DNA from: CAMLDH01 sp966250375
GTDB lineage: Bacteria > Pseudomonadota > Gammaproteobacteria > Burkholderiales > Burkholderiaceae_D
Direction of reading: 5' to 3'
Assembly (NCBI GenBank): GCA_966250375.1
Contig: CBINHE010000124.1
Span: 1-10,319 of the forward strand
DNA: 10,319 bases
A program made the position numbers and the translations under genes. The first letter of the stretch is position 1. Each line of letters begins with the position of its first letter. The notes below the pieces were generated by a model. It ran no database searches. It saw nothing but the letters and a program-made list of their open reading frames with translations, and had not been told where the DNA came from. Positions 1-6,778 of the stretch are shown piece after piece.

Positions 1-17
1 CTCGCGCCTACTTCCTC

Positions 18-191
18 TCAGCAAGCCGGCCTTGGCTTCATGCGATTGCCCTGCCCATACTGCGAACGCTGCTTGTTGACGATACGAGCGGCAACCTCTT
101 CCTCCCGCCCTGGATAACGATGTTCCTGCTTGAAGCGATCTTCGAGTTTCTTGAACTCGCGCTCACGCTTGGGATTGGCTCCGGCTGGCAT
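18..191 (-). CDS. Small basic protein of the family often annotated 'plasmid stabilization protein'
   Basis: A 57-residue ORF too short for most ORF lists. It starts with MPAGANPKRER and contains RYPGREEEVAARIVNKQR, a stretch I recognise from small charged proteins that databases often call plasmid stabilization proteins; that label is not backed by a mechanism I know of. The start is supported by a purine-rich Shine-Dalgarno site (GAGAGGAA on the minus strand, around 198-205) at a normal distance. The protein is highly charged with no membrane segment or signal peptide, and its predicted helical middle could bind nucleic acid (inference). Relatives I recall are often longer, with a second basic C-terminal half, whereas this one stops soon after the conserved block with RMKPRPAC. 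It may be a natural short form or a truncated copy. It is transcribed away from the CBS gene. Confidence 0.68.
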   Translation of the reverse strand: MPAGANPKREREFKKLEDRFKQEHRYPGREEEVAARIVNKQRSQYGQGNRMKPRPAC

Positions 192-704
192 GGTATTTTT
201 CCTCTCTCATCTGAGAAAAACAGTCAGTCCACAAAAAATGGCGATTACTTGTTCGCTTCTGGAACCCGCCCCGATATCCGATAGCAAGCGTCAGTTCGCC
301 ATTCAGCATTTGTGTGTTCACACCAAAACTTTCCTCTCAAGGCATCGCATATTCCAATGCAAAACAAATGCCCGAAATGGACATGCCAGACGCCTCCATT
401 TCCACAGAGAGCATTGCAGTTGGAAATCACATTCGAGCGAATAAAAAAGATACACATTTTTGTAAAGTTGTATGCATGGTTTCCGCATTGTTGCGAAGCA
501 CCGCCCTATCGAACCGCACTCACGCTTATTACCTGGGATGGCGATATGCCGCCCGGCATACCGATTGTTTTGGCACAGTGCTTGCACTCCCCACAGAGGT
601 TCTATTCCCATGCAAGAGAAACGCAATGGTTGCAGCAAAAAACGCTGCTTTTTTGTACGAAAGTAGCCTGTTCCCAAGACTTGATGGTTCATAGGAGAAA
701 TACC
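192..704. other. Gene-free divergent region between the small protein and the CBS gene
   Basis: About 510 bp with no convincing gene. The CBS frame stays open upstream to about 312, but the translation there is rich in Cys, His and Trp, has no ribosome binding site and does not resemble CBS proteins, so I treat it as leader or spacer. Visible structures are a short inverted repeat TATGCC-GCCC-GGCATA (545-560) and a terminator-like hairpin at 632-654. Promoters for the two divergent genes probably lie here, but I see no pair of -35/-10 boxes good enough to call. Confidence 0.5.
632..654 (+). terminator. Terminator- or attenuator-like hairpin in the CBS gene leader
   Basis: GCAGC (632-636) and GCTGC (644-648) flank a 7-base A-rich loop and are followed directly by six T (649-654). 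The stem is only 5 bp. An alternative fold pairs the loop A-run with the T-run. It lies about 50 bp before the CBS start, so it would either end an upstream transcript or act as a leader attenuator. It could also be chance in an A/T-run region. Confidence 0.3.
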
Positions 705-1148
705 ATGCGAATAGCGGATGCAATGACACGTGATGTTCAGTTGGTCAATCCGGCACAAAGCATTGTCGAAGCGGCACAAATGATGGCCGATTGCGACTGC
801 GGTTCATTGCCGGTGGCGGAAAACGACAAGTTGGTGGGCATGATCACTGATCGAGACATTGTGGTCCGCGCTCTTGCCCGCGGAAAATCGCCCGACACGA
901 AGATCAAGGAGGTAATGAGTACAGAGATCAAATACTGTTTCGAAGAAGACGACCTGAACAATGTCGCGCGCAATATGGGCGATCTTCAGATACGTCGCCT
1001 GCCTGTCGTGGACAAGGACAAGAACCTGGTCGGCATTGTTTCTCTGGGAGACATCGCCATCACCGACGAGGTGCCGGCAGGGGGAGCACTGTCCGGGATT
1101 TGCGAACCTGCGTCGCAACATACAAGCTCCGGCCAGCGTCCCCATTGA
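705..1148 (+). CDS. Stand-alone CBS-domain pair protein
   Basis: 147 residues from the ATG that follows a strong AGGAGAAA ribosome binding site at 693-700; the longer upstream frame has no such site. Two CBS domains fill the protein: CBS1 at about residues 5-60 (DAMTRD start, LVGMITDRDIVVRAL end) and CBS2 at about 68-122 (EVMSTEIKYCFEEDD to LVGIVSLGDIA). The 'MTxxV...LVGxxTDRDI' and 'RRLPVVD...LVGIVSLGDIA' patterns are the typical β-strand and ligand-contact elements. CBS pairs form a Bateman module that usually binds adenine nucleotides and reports energy or stress state; the ligand here is unknown. The protein is cytosolic with no catalytic domain. The next gene, a site-2 protease, also carries CBS domains and starts 182 bp downstream, so functional linkage is plausible. 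Nothing in the 1149-1330 gap is convincingly coding. Confidence 0.92.
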   Translation: MRIADAMTRDVQLVNPAQSIVEAAQMMADCDCGSLPVAENDKLVGMITDRDIVVRALARGKSPDTKIKEVMSTEIKYCFEEDDLNNVARNMGDLQIRRLPVVDKDKNLVGIVSLGDIAITDEVPAGGALSGICEPASQHTSSGQRPH

Positions 1149-1330
1149 CCGCATACGCGTGACGGGATTAATCGTCGCCACCTCTCGGGTACGGTCGTCG
1201 TCCGACATGCCGATACAGATTTTGGAGCGTCGAGAATGGATTGCCGGCTGTCCCCAAGCTGTTCGCAAATCAGGAACTTGTGGACATGGAAAATGGTCTC
1301 TTTTTCATGGTTTGACGATGAGGTGTAGCG

Positions 1331-2539
1331 ATGGGTAGCGGGTTTCGTATTGGCCGTCTTGCCGGTATCGACGTGCATCTTGACGCCAGCTTGCTGATCA
1401 TTTTTTTTCTGATCGCCTTTTCGCTCGGCGGTGCGCTTTTTCCTCTCTGGCATCCGGAATGGAGTCCCGCACGGTTGTGGATGACCGCACTGGCCGCTGC
1501 ACTGTTGTTCTTCGTATCCGTACTACTGCACGAGCTATCCCATGCGCTGGTGGGGCGCCGGCATGGCATCGGCGTCAAACGCATCACTTTGTTCGTGTTC
1601 GGCGGCATGGCCATGATGGAAAACGAGCCGCGTTACTGGCGCGCCGAATTATGGATGGCGATCATCGGCCCCATCACCAGCTTGGTGATCGGCGGAACAT
1701 GCGTAATACTGGCCGTCTCTATTGCGGGACAGGCAAACTTCGATTCCGACAATATCGAACAGACCATGGCCAGCCTCGGTACGGTGCCGACGCTCTTGTT
1801 GTGGCTCGGACAAGTCAATATCCTGTTGGCTCTTTTCAATCTGGTTCCGGGTTTTCCATTGGACGGCGGACGTGTTTTGCGTGCCGTACTGTGGGGCATC
1901 ACCGGCAACTTGCGGCAGGCAACCCGCTGGGCTTCCGCCGCAGGACAGTTGTTCGCCTGGATACTCATTATCAGCGGCCTGGCAATGATGCTGGGATTAC
2001 ATGTGCCGGTATTCGGGACGGGTTTTGTCAGCGGCCTGTGGATCAGTTTCATCGGATGGTTTCTCAACAACGCGGCATTGCTCAGTTACCGGCAACTACT
2101 GATCAAGGAATCGCTTGAACATGTTCCGGTCACTCGGCTGATGCAAACCGGATTCAGGGTCGTACCACCCGATCTGCCAGTGGATAAATTGGTCGAAGAG
2201 TATTTTTTACACAGCGATCAGCGCGGCTTTCCGGTTGTCGCAGGCGACCGTCTGATCGGCATGGTGTGTCTGGAGGATATCCGCAAGCTTGAACGCGACG
2301 TCTGGCCGGCCAGGATTGTGCGCGACATCATGACGCCGGCCAGCTCGCTCATCCTGGTCAGTCCGCAAGACGATGTACATCATGCCTTGTCGCTGCTCGG
2401 CGAAGGCAAGATAAATCAGATACCAGTGGTCGATAACGGCGAAGTGCGCGGGCTGATCCGCCGGGAAGACATCCTTAAATGGCTGGTGCTTTACGAGAAG
2501 GCCGATACAAGGGTGGCAATGGCGTTAGGGAAAAGCTGA
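1331..2539 (+). CDS. Site-2 protease family (M50) intramembrane zinc metalloprotease with C-terminal CBS pair
   Basis: 402 residues; the start has GAGGTG just upstream (about 1321-1326). The N-terminal part has several hydrophobic segments (about residues 19-38, 52-67, 106-132, 154-172, 203-224 and 232-252). Zinc-site motif HELSH lies at 67-71, inside a membrane segment. The second conserved motif, NLVPGFPLDGGRVLRA, spans 170-185 with the metal-binding Asp at 178. Two CBS domains follow, about 264-320 (RLMQTGFRVVPP...RLIGMVCLEDI) and 330-388 (DIMTPASSLILV...GLIRREDIL). This is the layout of S2P proteases of the Rip3/SpoIVFB-like group, which cut transmembrane regulators such as anti-sigma factors within the membrane; the CBS pair is thought to tune activity by nucleotide binding. 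No substrate gene is evident nearby. It may be co-transcribed with the preceding CBS gene. A hairpin with a T-run follows 11 bp after the stop. Confidence 0.95.
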   Translation: MGSGFRIGRLAGIDVHLDASLLIIFFLIAFSLGGALFPLWHPEWSPARLWMTALAAALLFFVSVLLHELSHALVGRRHGIGVKRITLFVFGGMAMMENEPRYWRAELWMAIIGPITSLVIGGTCVILAVSIAGQANFDSDNIEQTMASLGTVPTLLLWLGQVNILLALFNLVPGFPLDGGRVLRAVLWGITGNLRQATRWASAAGQLFAWILIISGLAMMLGLHVPVFGTGFVSGLWISFIGWFLNNAALLSYRQLLIKESLEHVPVTRLMQTGFRVVPPDLPVDKLVEEYFLHSDQRGFPVVAGDRLIGMVCLEDIRKLERDVWPARIVRDIMTPASSLILVSPQDDVHHALSLLGEGKINQIPVVDNGEVRGLIRREDILKWLVLYEKADTRVAMALGKS

Positions 2540-2550
2540 TCACAGATATA

Positions 2551-2592
2551 CAGCCGCGCCTTGGTTCGCGCCATGAAGCGGCTGCATTTTTG
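2551..2592 (+). terminator. Probable Rho-independent terminator after the site-2 protease gene
   Basis: CAGCCGC (2551-2557) pairs perfectly with GCGGCTG (2578-2584), and a smaller TGG/CCA pairing is possible in the loop. The stem is followed by CATTTTT. It sits right after the protease stop codon and ahead of the next gene's ribosome binding site. The loop is long (20 bases), which lowers confidence. Confidence 0.5.
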
Positions 2593-2678
2593 CAATGCGA
2601 ACGACCGCGACGTACATAAAGCGGCATGCATGCAATATCAGGGAGTTTATTTTGAAATCAGTTAGCAAGGAGCAAATG

Positions 2679-2927
2679 ATGGATAAAGCACCAGCAGCGC
2701 TACTCGGCGAAATGAGCATTATGGACAGTTCCGGACACAAGCAGTTGACATGGAAAACGGACAATCCGGATGAAATGGCGATTGCGAAAAAAACGTTCGA
2801 CAAGTTGATCGGAAATGGTTATTCCGCTTTTGCATCGAAGAACAGGATGGAAGCAAAGCATTTGGTCAGCGACTTCGATCCGACTGTGGAAGAGTTGGTC
2901 ATGGTGCCGCGTAACGTCGGCGGCTGA
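2679..2927 (+). CDS. Conserved small protein with C-terminal Gly-Gly, function unknown
   Basis: 82 residues from the second of two adjacent ATGs. AAGGAG at 2667-2672 is six bases from the ATG at 2679 and only three from the one at 2676, so 2679 is preferred. A longer frame from 2595 lacks a binding site. The protein has no signal or membrane segment. Visible features are an N-terminal strand-like stretch (GEMSIMDSSGHKQLTW), an Asn-Pro-Asp-Glu turn, a helix around TFDKLIGNGYSAFAS, then FDPTVEELVMVPRNVGG at the very C-terminus. I recall related small proteins of this pattern (FDP...LVPxxxGG) in many bacteria without a known function. The VPxxxGG tail resembles the tails of MoaD/ThiS-type ubiquitin-like sulfur carriers, but that relationship is only a hypothesis. 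The next gene starts one base after its stop, suggesting coupled translation. Confidence 0.8.
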   Translation: MDKAPAALLGEMSIMDSSGHKQLTWKTDNPDEMAIAKKTFDKLIGNGYSAFASKNRMEAKHLVSDFDPTVEELVMVPRNVGG

Positions 2928-2928
2928 T

Positions 2929-3528
2929 ATGGCTGGCTTGATCGGCGCATGGCGCGCCATCGTCCGCAGGCATAGCGCAGGCACTGTCGATTCAGACAGT
3001 TGCCCTGCCAATGAAGAAGGTCACTGGTACGGCAAGTTACCGGCGGCCTTGCGAACAGGCAGTATTCGCTTGTGCGCGTTTTTCCGCTCGACCCGGCAAC
3101 GCATGGATCAGGCCCGGCTGCGTCGTGCGGAAGTGTGGATGGAGGCCATGCACGACACACACACGGTACGGAAGGAGCGCCGGGCGAAACGCCGGGCGCT
3201 TACCTTACTGATGCGATTGTTGAACCCGGAACAGCGCCAGGAATTCAGGGACTATGGATATTTCCACGTGACTGGCGCTCATACTCGTGCCCGCTATCGA
3301 ATTCGGATGGAGGTAATCGCGAACATCGATGTTTTTGGCGAGGATGGCAAAATAAGGCATCGCCTGTGCGTCCATCCCGCAGGCGGGGTTCCGCTATATG
3401 ACGTGATGGCTTCGCAATTGCTGCAGTTGCAGGACCCGGTGGCCGAGGGGCGACTCTTGAAACAGGCAAATGTCGTCCCGGCCCCAAGCGAAATTCGTTT
3501 GTATTCCGGACCGGCGATGTTCGTATGA
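2929..3528 (+). CDS. Conserved hypothetical protein, translationally coupled to the Gly-Gly small protein
   Basis: 199 residues from the ATG in TGATATG, one base after the previous stop. I see no own Shine-Dalgarno site, so re-initiation after the upstream gene is likely. Residues 1-80 are not recognised and contain several Arg/Cys/Trp residues. Residues 80-95 are very basic (RKERRAKRRAL). Residues 96-175 form a recognisable conserved block: LLNPEQRQEFRDYGYFHVTG, then RYRIRMEVIANIDVF, then RLCVHPAGGVPLYDVMASQL. I have seen this pattern ('L-PEQR-F---G-F-V-G ... RYRI ... LC-HP---VP--D-M--Q-L') in uncharacterised bacterial proteins; it looks like a small mixed α/β domain. There are no membrane segments and no catalytic motif I can name, although Cys and His in LCVHP are notable. 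Function unknown; the close pairing with the upstream gene suggests they act together. Confidence 0.82.
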   Translation: MAGLIGAWRAIVRRHSAGTVDSDSCPANEEGHWYGKLPAALRTGSIRLCAFFRSTRQRMDQARLRRAEVWMEAMHDTHTVRKERRAKRRALTLLMRLLNPEQRQEFRDYGYFHVTGAHTRARYRIRMEVIANIDVFGEDGKIRHRLCVHPAGGVPLYDVMASQLLQLQDPVAEGRLLKQANVVPAPSEIRLYSGPAMFV

Positions 3529-3558
3529 AAACCTGCCTGAACTACACGCTCTTGAACA

Positions 3559-3622
3559 AACTTTATAAAGTTACAGCACCATGACTTCCATGACTTGGTC
3601 TGGCGTGGTGATATAGCACCAC
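3559..3622. repeat. Inverted repeats between two convergent genes
   Basis: The 96-bp gap between converging stops holds a perfect 14-bp palindrome AACTTTATAAAGTT (3559-3572), a 9-bp tandem repeat CCATGACTT x2 (3579-3596) and a hairpin GTGGTG-ATATAG-CACCAC (3605-3622). The hairpin may help end transcription from either side, though neither side has a proper T-run. Confidence 0.45.
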
Positions 3623-3624
3623 AT

Positions 3625-4389
3625 TCAATTCTTGTTATCCGGCGTGCGGTCCGAGAAACGGTATAAACCGTACTCGCCGGTAAGGGGGGACATTTTCGAA
3701 TCGTATTCCGGGCTGCTCTCAAGTTCCACCCGTGTGGCGTTGATGAACACTTCCTTGTGCTCCCAACTGATGCGCTCTACGCGTTGCGGCGGTATCAGCA
3801 CATGCTTCCCCGGCCACCAGTTGCGCGTATCAATCACCAGCAGGCGGACCGACCAGTCCTTTTCGTCGAACAGGAAATCCTCGACGTGTCCGAGCGTGTC
3901 ATCACGCGCATGGATGTGGTAGCCGGTCACTTCTTTACAGGCGCGCAAATGCGGATCCCTGCCCTGCTCTTCCATGCGCTCCCGCGTTTCCCGCCGTGCG
4001 GGATCTTCCATCGGGGCTTTTTCCATTAATGTAGGGAAAATCGTATAGCCCCACAAATAGGGGCCGCTCCAGTAGGCCGGATAGCCATAGTGCCTGTAAA
4101 TATCCGCCTCGTGCTGCCGGGAGATCGGCTTGTGCGTATCAAGACCGGGGCTGTTCTGGATTTGCTCCTGCGCCAGGTTAACGCGCAGCACATCGTCGCG
4201 CCAGTCAATGCCGATTACCGATATCGGCGACAGCAATACTCTGCGGCCGGTGAGCCAGCCGCCGGTATCCGCTTCCAAGTGTCGTATCACCCACTTTTCC
4301 TCGTCGAAATACAGATCCTCAACCTTTCCGACTTTGCCATCGATCGCGACAATGTTCATGCCCTCCAATTTTTTCGCGTTATGTAACAT
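3625..4389 (-). CDS. Protein with two PRC-barrel domains
   Basis: 254 residues; GGAAGGAGC (4395-4403) lies at good distance before the ATG. The first PRC-barrel is at about residues 4-75 (AKKLEGMNIVAIDGKVGKVEDLYFDEEKWVIRHL as separate strands, ending VNLAQEQI). A linker rich in Tyr, Trp and Pro follows (YGYPAYWSGPYLWGY, 101-115) with a charged helix near 128-146. The second barrel is at about 150-222 (TLGHVEDFLFDEKDWSVRLLVIDT, GKHVLIPP, VFINATRVELESSP). PRC-barrels are small β-barrels named after the photosynthetic reaction centre H subunit and RimM, and mediate protein or RNA contacts. In this two-domain family the role is unknown, and many members sit among stress genes. No signal peptide or membrane segment. 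The 99-bp gap to the aconitase gene upstream leaves room for its own promoter. Confidence 0.9.
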   Translation of the reverse strand: MLHNAKKLEGMNIVAIDGKVGKVEDLYFDEEKWVIRHLEADTGGWLTGRRVLLSPISVIGIDWRDDVLRVNLAQEQIQNSPGLDTHKPISRQHEADIYRHYGYPAYWSGPYLWGYTIFPTLMEKAPMEDPARRETRERMEEQGRDPHLRACKEVTGYHIHARDDTLGHVEDFLFDEKDWSVRLLVIDTRNWWPGKHVLIPPQRVERISWEHKEVFINATRVELESSPEYDSKMSPLTGEYGLYRFSDRTPDNKN

Positions 4390-4488
4390 GGTCTGCTCCT
4401 TCCGTTACAAATCACCGCTCGGTCAGCCACGATTAAAATTCAATTTTCCACAAAGCTTCTGACACTTATGCTGCAAAAATTGCGCCGA

Positions 4489-6450
4489 TCAAACATTCTG
4501 CAACGCGGGCGAGGCTGATATTTGTTCTTTCATCCAGTTGATCAATCCACCGCGCAGCAAGATTTGCACTTGTCGCGGCGACATGAAATGACACACCGAG
4601 AACTTGCGCTGGCGGGAAACGTTTTCGATCGTCAACGTATTCCCCTCCGAAAGCGCGCGCCACATGCCCTGCAGACGCAGCATGTCGCCAGCCTCGATAC
4701 CATCATAGTCAGCGGGATCGGCGAAGGTCAGCGGCAGCACGCCGAAGTTGACCAGGTTCTGCGCATGGATGCGCGCAAAGCCCTTGGCCAGCACTGCACG
4801 TAGTCCAAGATACTGCGGCCCCAGCGCCGCATGCTCGCGGCTCGATCCTTGACCATAGTTGCTACCGCCCACCACGACATGGCCCTTTACCTGTTTGGCC
4901 CGCGTGGCATAGGCAGGATCGATGATGTCGAACGAAAATTCGGCGATCCTCGGAATATTGCTGCGAAACGGCAGCACTCGCGCCCCGGCCGGCATGATCT
5001 CGTCGGTGGAAATATCATCCCCTACCTTGAGCAATACCGGCACTTCCATCGAATCCGGCAGCGGCGCGAACGTCGGCAGCGATGCGATGTTCGGCCCCTT
5101 TTCGAGCGTTACCTGCAGGGCTGCGTCGTGCGGCAACGGCGATACGAACAGGTCACGGTTGATGATCGGGTTATCGGGATCGGCAACGCGCGGATAGGGA
5201 ATGCCGAGCGTGCGCGGATCGGTGATGACACCGGTCAGCGCCGACGCGGTGGCGGTCTCGGGACTGACCAGGCATACCTTGTCTTCGCGCGTGCCGGAGC
5301 GACCGGGGAAATTGCGCGGCACCGTGCGCAAAGACAATTCCTGCGTGGCCGGCGCTTGGCCCATGCCGATGCAGCCGTTGCAGCCGGCCTGGTGCAAGCG
5401 CGCGCCTGAATGCAGCAAGCTGGCGATATGACCGTCGCGCATCAGCGTTTCGAGCTGCGCCCGTGACGTCGGGTTAATGTCGAACGACACGCGCTCGTGC
5501 ACACGCTGGCCGCGCACCATCATTGCCGGAACGGCAAAATCGCGGTAACCGGGATTGGCCGATGAACCGATGTACGCTTGATAGATACGCTGGCCCGCGA
5601 CTTCGCGCACCGGGCGTACGCTGCCCGGGCTGGACGGCATCGCGATCAAGGGTTCCAGGCTCGACAGATTGATTTCCTCGTGCACGTCATACGTCGCACC
5701 GGGATCAGGGACCAATTCAACCCAGTCCCGTTCGCGCTGCCATGCGCGCAAAAAGCGCAACACCTCCTGATCGGACGGGAACACGGTGGTGGTTGCGCCC
5801 AGTTCGGCACCCATGTTCGCGATGACATGCCGATCCATCGCGGAAAGGGTATCGAGTCCCGGCCCGTAGTATTCGATAATGCGACCCAAGCCGCCATCCA
5901 CGCCGTGACGGCGCAGCATTTCGAGGATCACATCCTTGGCACTGACCCACTCCTGCAACTGGCCGGTGAGCTTGACGCCCCAGACTTGCGGCATACGCAT
6001 GAAGAAAGGCTGGCCCGCCATCGCCAGCGCCACTTCCAGTCCGCCTGCCCCGATCGCCAGCATGCCGATTGCCCCGCCCGCCGGCGTGTGGCTGTCGGAA
6101 CCGAGCAGCGACTTGCCCGGCTTACCGAAGTTTTCCTGATGACACGGATGACTCACCCCGTTTCCAGGGCGCGAGTACCATAAGCCAAAGCGCCGGCAGG
6201 CACTGTCTAGAAAGAGATGGTCATCGGGATTTTTGTAGTCTTCCTGAATCAGGTTATGGTCAACATACTGGACACTGACCTCGGTCTGCACCCGATCCAG
6301 GCCCATCGCTTCCAGCTCCAACATTACCAGCGTCCCGGTCGCATCCTGGGTTAGCGTCTGGTCGATGCGCAACCCGATCTCCTCGCCGGGCCGCATATTG
6401 CCCTGCACCAGATGCGACTGAATCAATTTCTGTACGACATTCAAACCCAT
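4489..6450 (-). CDS. Aconitate hydratase (short AcnA-like / 'Aquifex-type' aconitase family)
   Basis: 653 residues if translation begins at MGLNVVQKLI. GGAGG (6459-6463) is eight bases upstream of that ATG, so it is preferred over the ATG at 6474. The enzyme isomerises citrate and isocitrate through cis-aconitate in the TCA cycle. Visible active-site motifs are VDHN (63-66), GSDSHTPAGG (117-126), a C-x-x-C in GCNGCIGMG (Cys 357 and 360), RTVPRNFPGR with two substrate-type Arg (379, 384), GDDIST (477-482) and GSSREHAA (535-542). Length is shorter than the 890-residue AcnA but fits the 640-660 residue putative aconitase family (I recall it as TIGR01342). At IGSSANPGY the position equivalent to the first cluster cysteine of AcnA (SCTN) is Ser 297. 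It lies 97 bp downstream of dodecin, probably in the same transcript. Homoaconitase or another hydro-lyase activity is possible. Confidence 0.93.
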   Translation of the reverse strand: MGLNVVQKLIQSHLVQGNMRPGEEIGLRIDQTLTQDATGTLVMLELEAMGLDRVQTEVSVQYVDHNLIQEDYKNPDDHLFLDSACRRFGLWYSRPGNGVSHPCHQENFGKPGKSLLGSDSHTPAGGAIGMLAIGAGGLEVALAMAGQPFFMRMPQVWGVKLTGQLQEWVSAKDVILEMLRRHGVDGGLGRIIEYYGPGLDTLSAMDRHVIANMGAELGATTTVFPSDQEVLRFLRAWQRERDWVELVPDPGATYDVHEEINLSSLEPLIAMPSSPGSVRPVREVAGQRIYQAYIGSSANPGYRDFAVPAMMVRGQRVHERVSFDINPTSRAQLETLMRDGHIASLLHSGARLHQAGCNGCIGMGQAPATQELSLRTVPRNFPGRSGTREDKVCLVSPETATASALTGVITDPRTLGIPYPRVADPDNPIINRDLFVSPLPHDAALQVTLEKGPNIASLPTFAPLPDSMEVPVLLKVGDDISTDEIMPAGARVLPFRSNIPRIAEFSFDIIDPAYATRAKQVKGHVVVGGSNYGQGSSREHAALGPQYLGLRAVLAKGFARIHAQNLVNFGVLPLTFADPADYDGIEAGDMLRLQGMWRALSEGNTLTIENVSRQRKFSVCHFMSPRQVQILLRGGLINWMKEQISASPALQNV

Positions 6451-6514
6451 GACCGTTACCTCCGGCGCACGCACATATTTTTTGACACTGGCGAACGCCG
6501 TACGGTTGCATCGA

Positions 6515-6553
6515 GCTCTTCTTAATCAGCTCTTCTTAATCAATTACTTAATC
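6515..6553. repeat. 14-bp tandem duplication between dodecin and aconitase genes
   Basis: GCTCTTCTTAATCA occurs twice head to tail (6515-6528 and 6529-6542). A third, partial copy (CTTAATC, 6547-6553) covers the end of the dodecin gene, so read on the minus strand GATTAAG appears three times, the first including the stop codon of dodecin. This looks like slippage or duplication of the gene's 3' end. Confidence 0.7.
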
Positions 6554-6751
6554 GATCAGGAACGATACCTTGGCGTTAATCCGGTAGCTGGTAATCTTGT
6601 CGTTGTCGACTTGCGCTTCGAAATTCTTGATGTATATGGACCTGACGCCATGAACTGTTTCAGATGCCTTGGCAACCGCGATTGCGGCGGCATCTTCCCA
6701 ACTCTTCGGCGATTCGGCCAGGATCTCAATCACCTTCAGCACGTTTGGCAT
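6548..6751 (-). CDS. Dodecin family protein
   Basis: 67 residues, the usual dodecin size. The ATG at 6751 is preferred because GGAG lies at normal spacing before it; the upstream ATG at 6763 has no site. The sequence follows the fold order strand (NVLKVIEILAESPKS), helix (WEDAAAIAVAKASETV), then two long strands (VRSIYIKNFEAQV and KITSYRINAKVSFLID). The IEI-x-AESPKS start and the KIT-x-YR-x-N-x-KVSF end are typical of the family. Dodecins assemble as hollow 12-mers that store or buffer flavins, and some bind CoA. The Trp that stacks on the flavin in the well-studied dodecins (as in DWFEV) is absent; Ser occupies that place in VRSIYIK. Ligand may therefore differ. It lies 27 bp after Hsp20, likely the same operon. 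Confidence 0.92.
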   Translation of the reverse strand: MPNVLKVIEILAESPKSWEDAAAIAVAKASETVHGVRSIYIKNFEAQVDNDKITSYRINAKVSFLID

Positions 6752-6778
6752 AAGAATCTCCATTTCTGCTCGAAAATG

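Noticed and set aside
312..704. N-terminal extension of the CBS protein in the same open frame
   Set aside because: No ribosome binding site, composition rich in Cys/His/Trp and unlike CBS proteins, while the ATG at 705 has a strong AGGAGAAA site.
318..779. 153-codon minus-strand frame opposite the leader and CBS start
   Set aside because: Shadow frame with no recognisable motif, odd Cys/Arg content and overlap with the supported CBS gene.
1149..1330. Possible small gene between the CBS and protease genes (frames ending near 1316 and 1338)
   Set aside because: No ribosome binding site or family resemblance; frames overlap the supported gene ends and look random.
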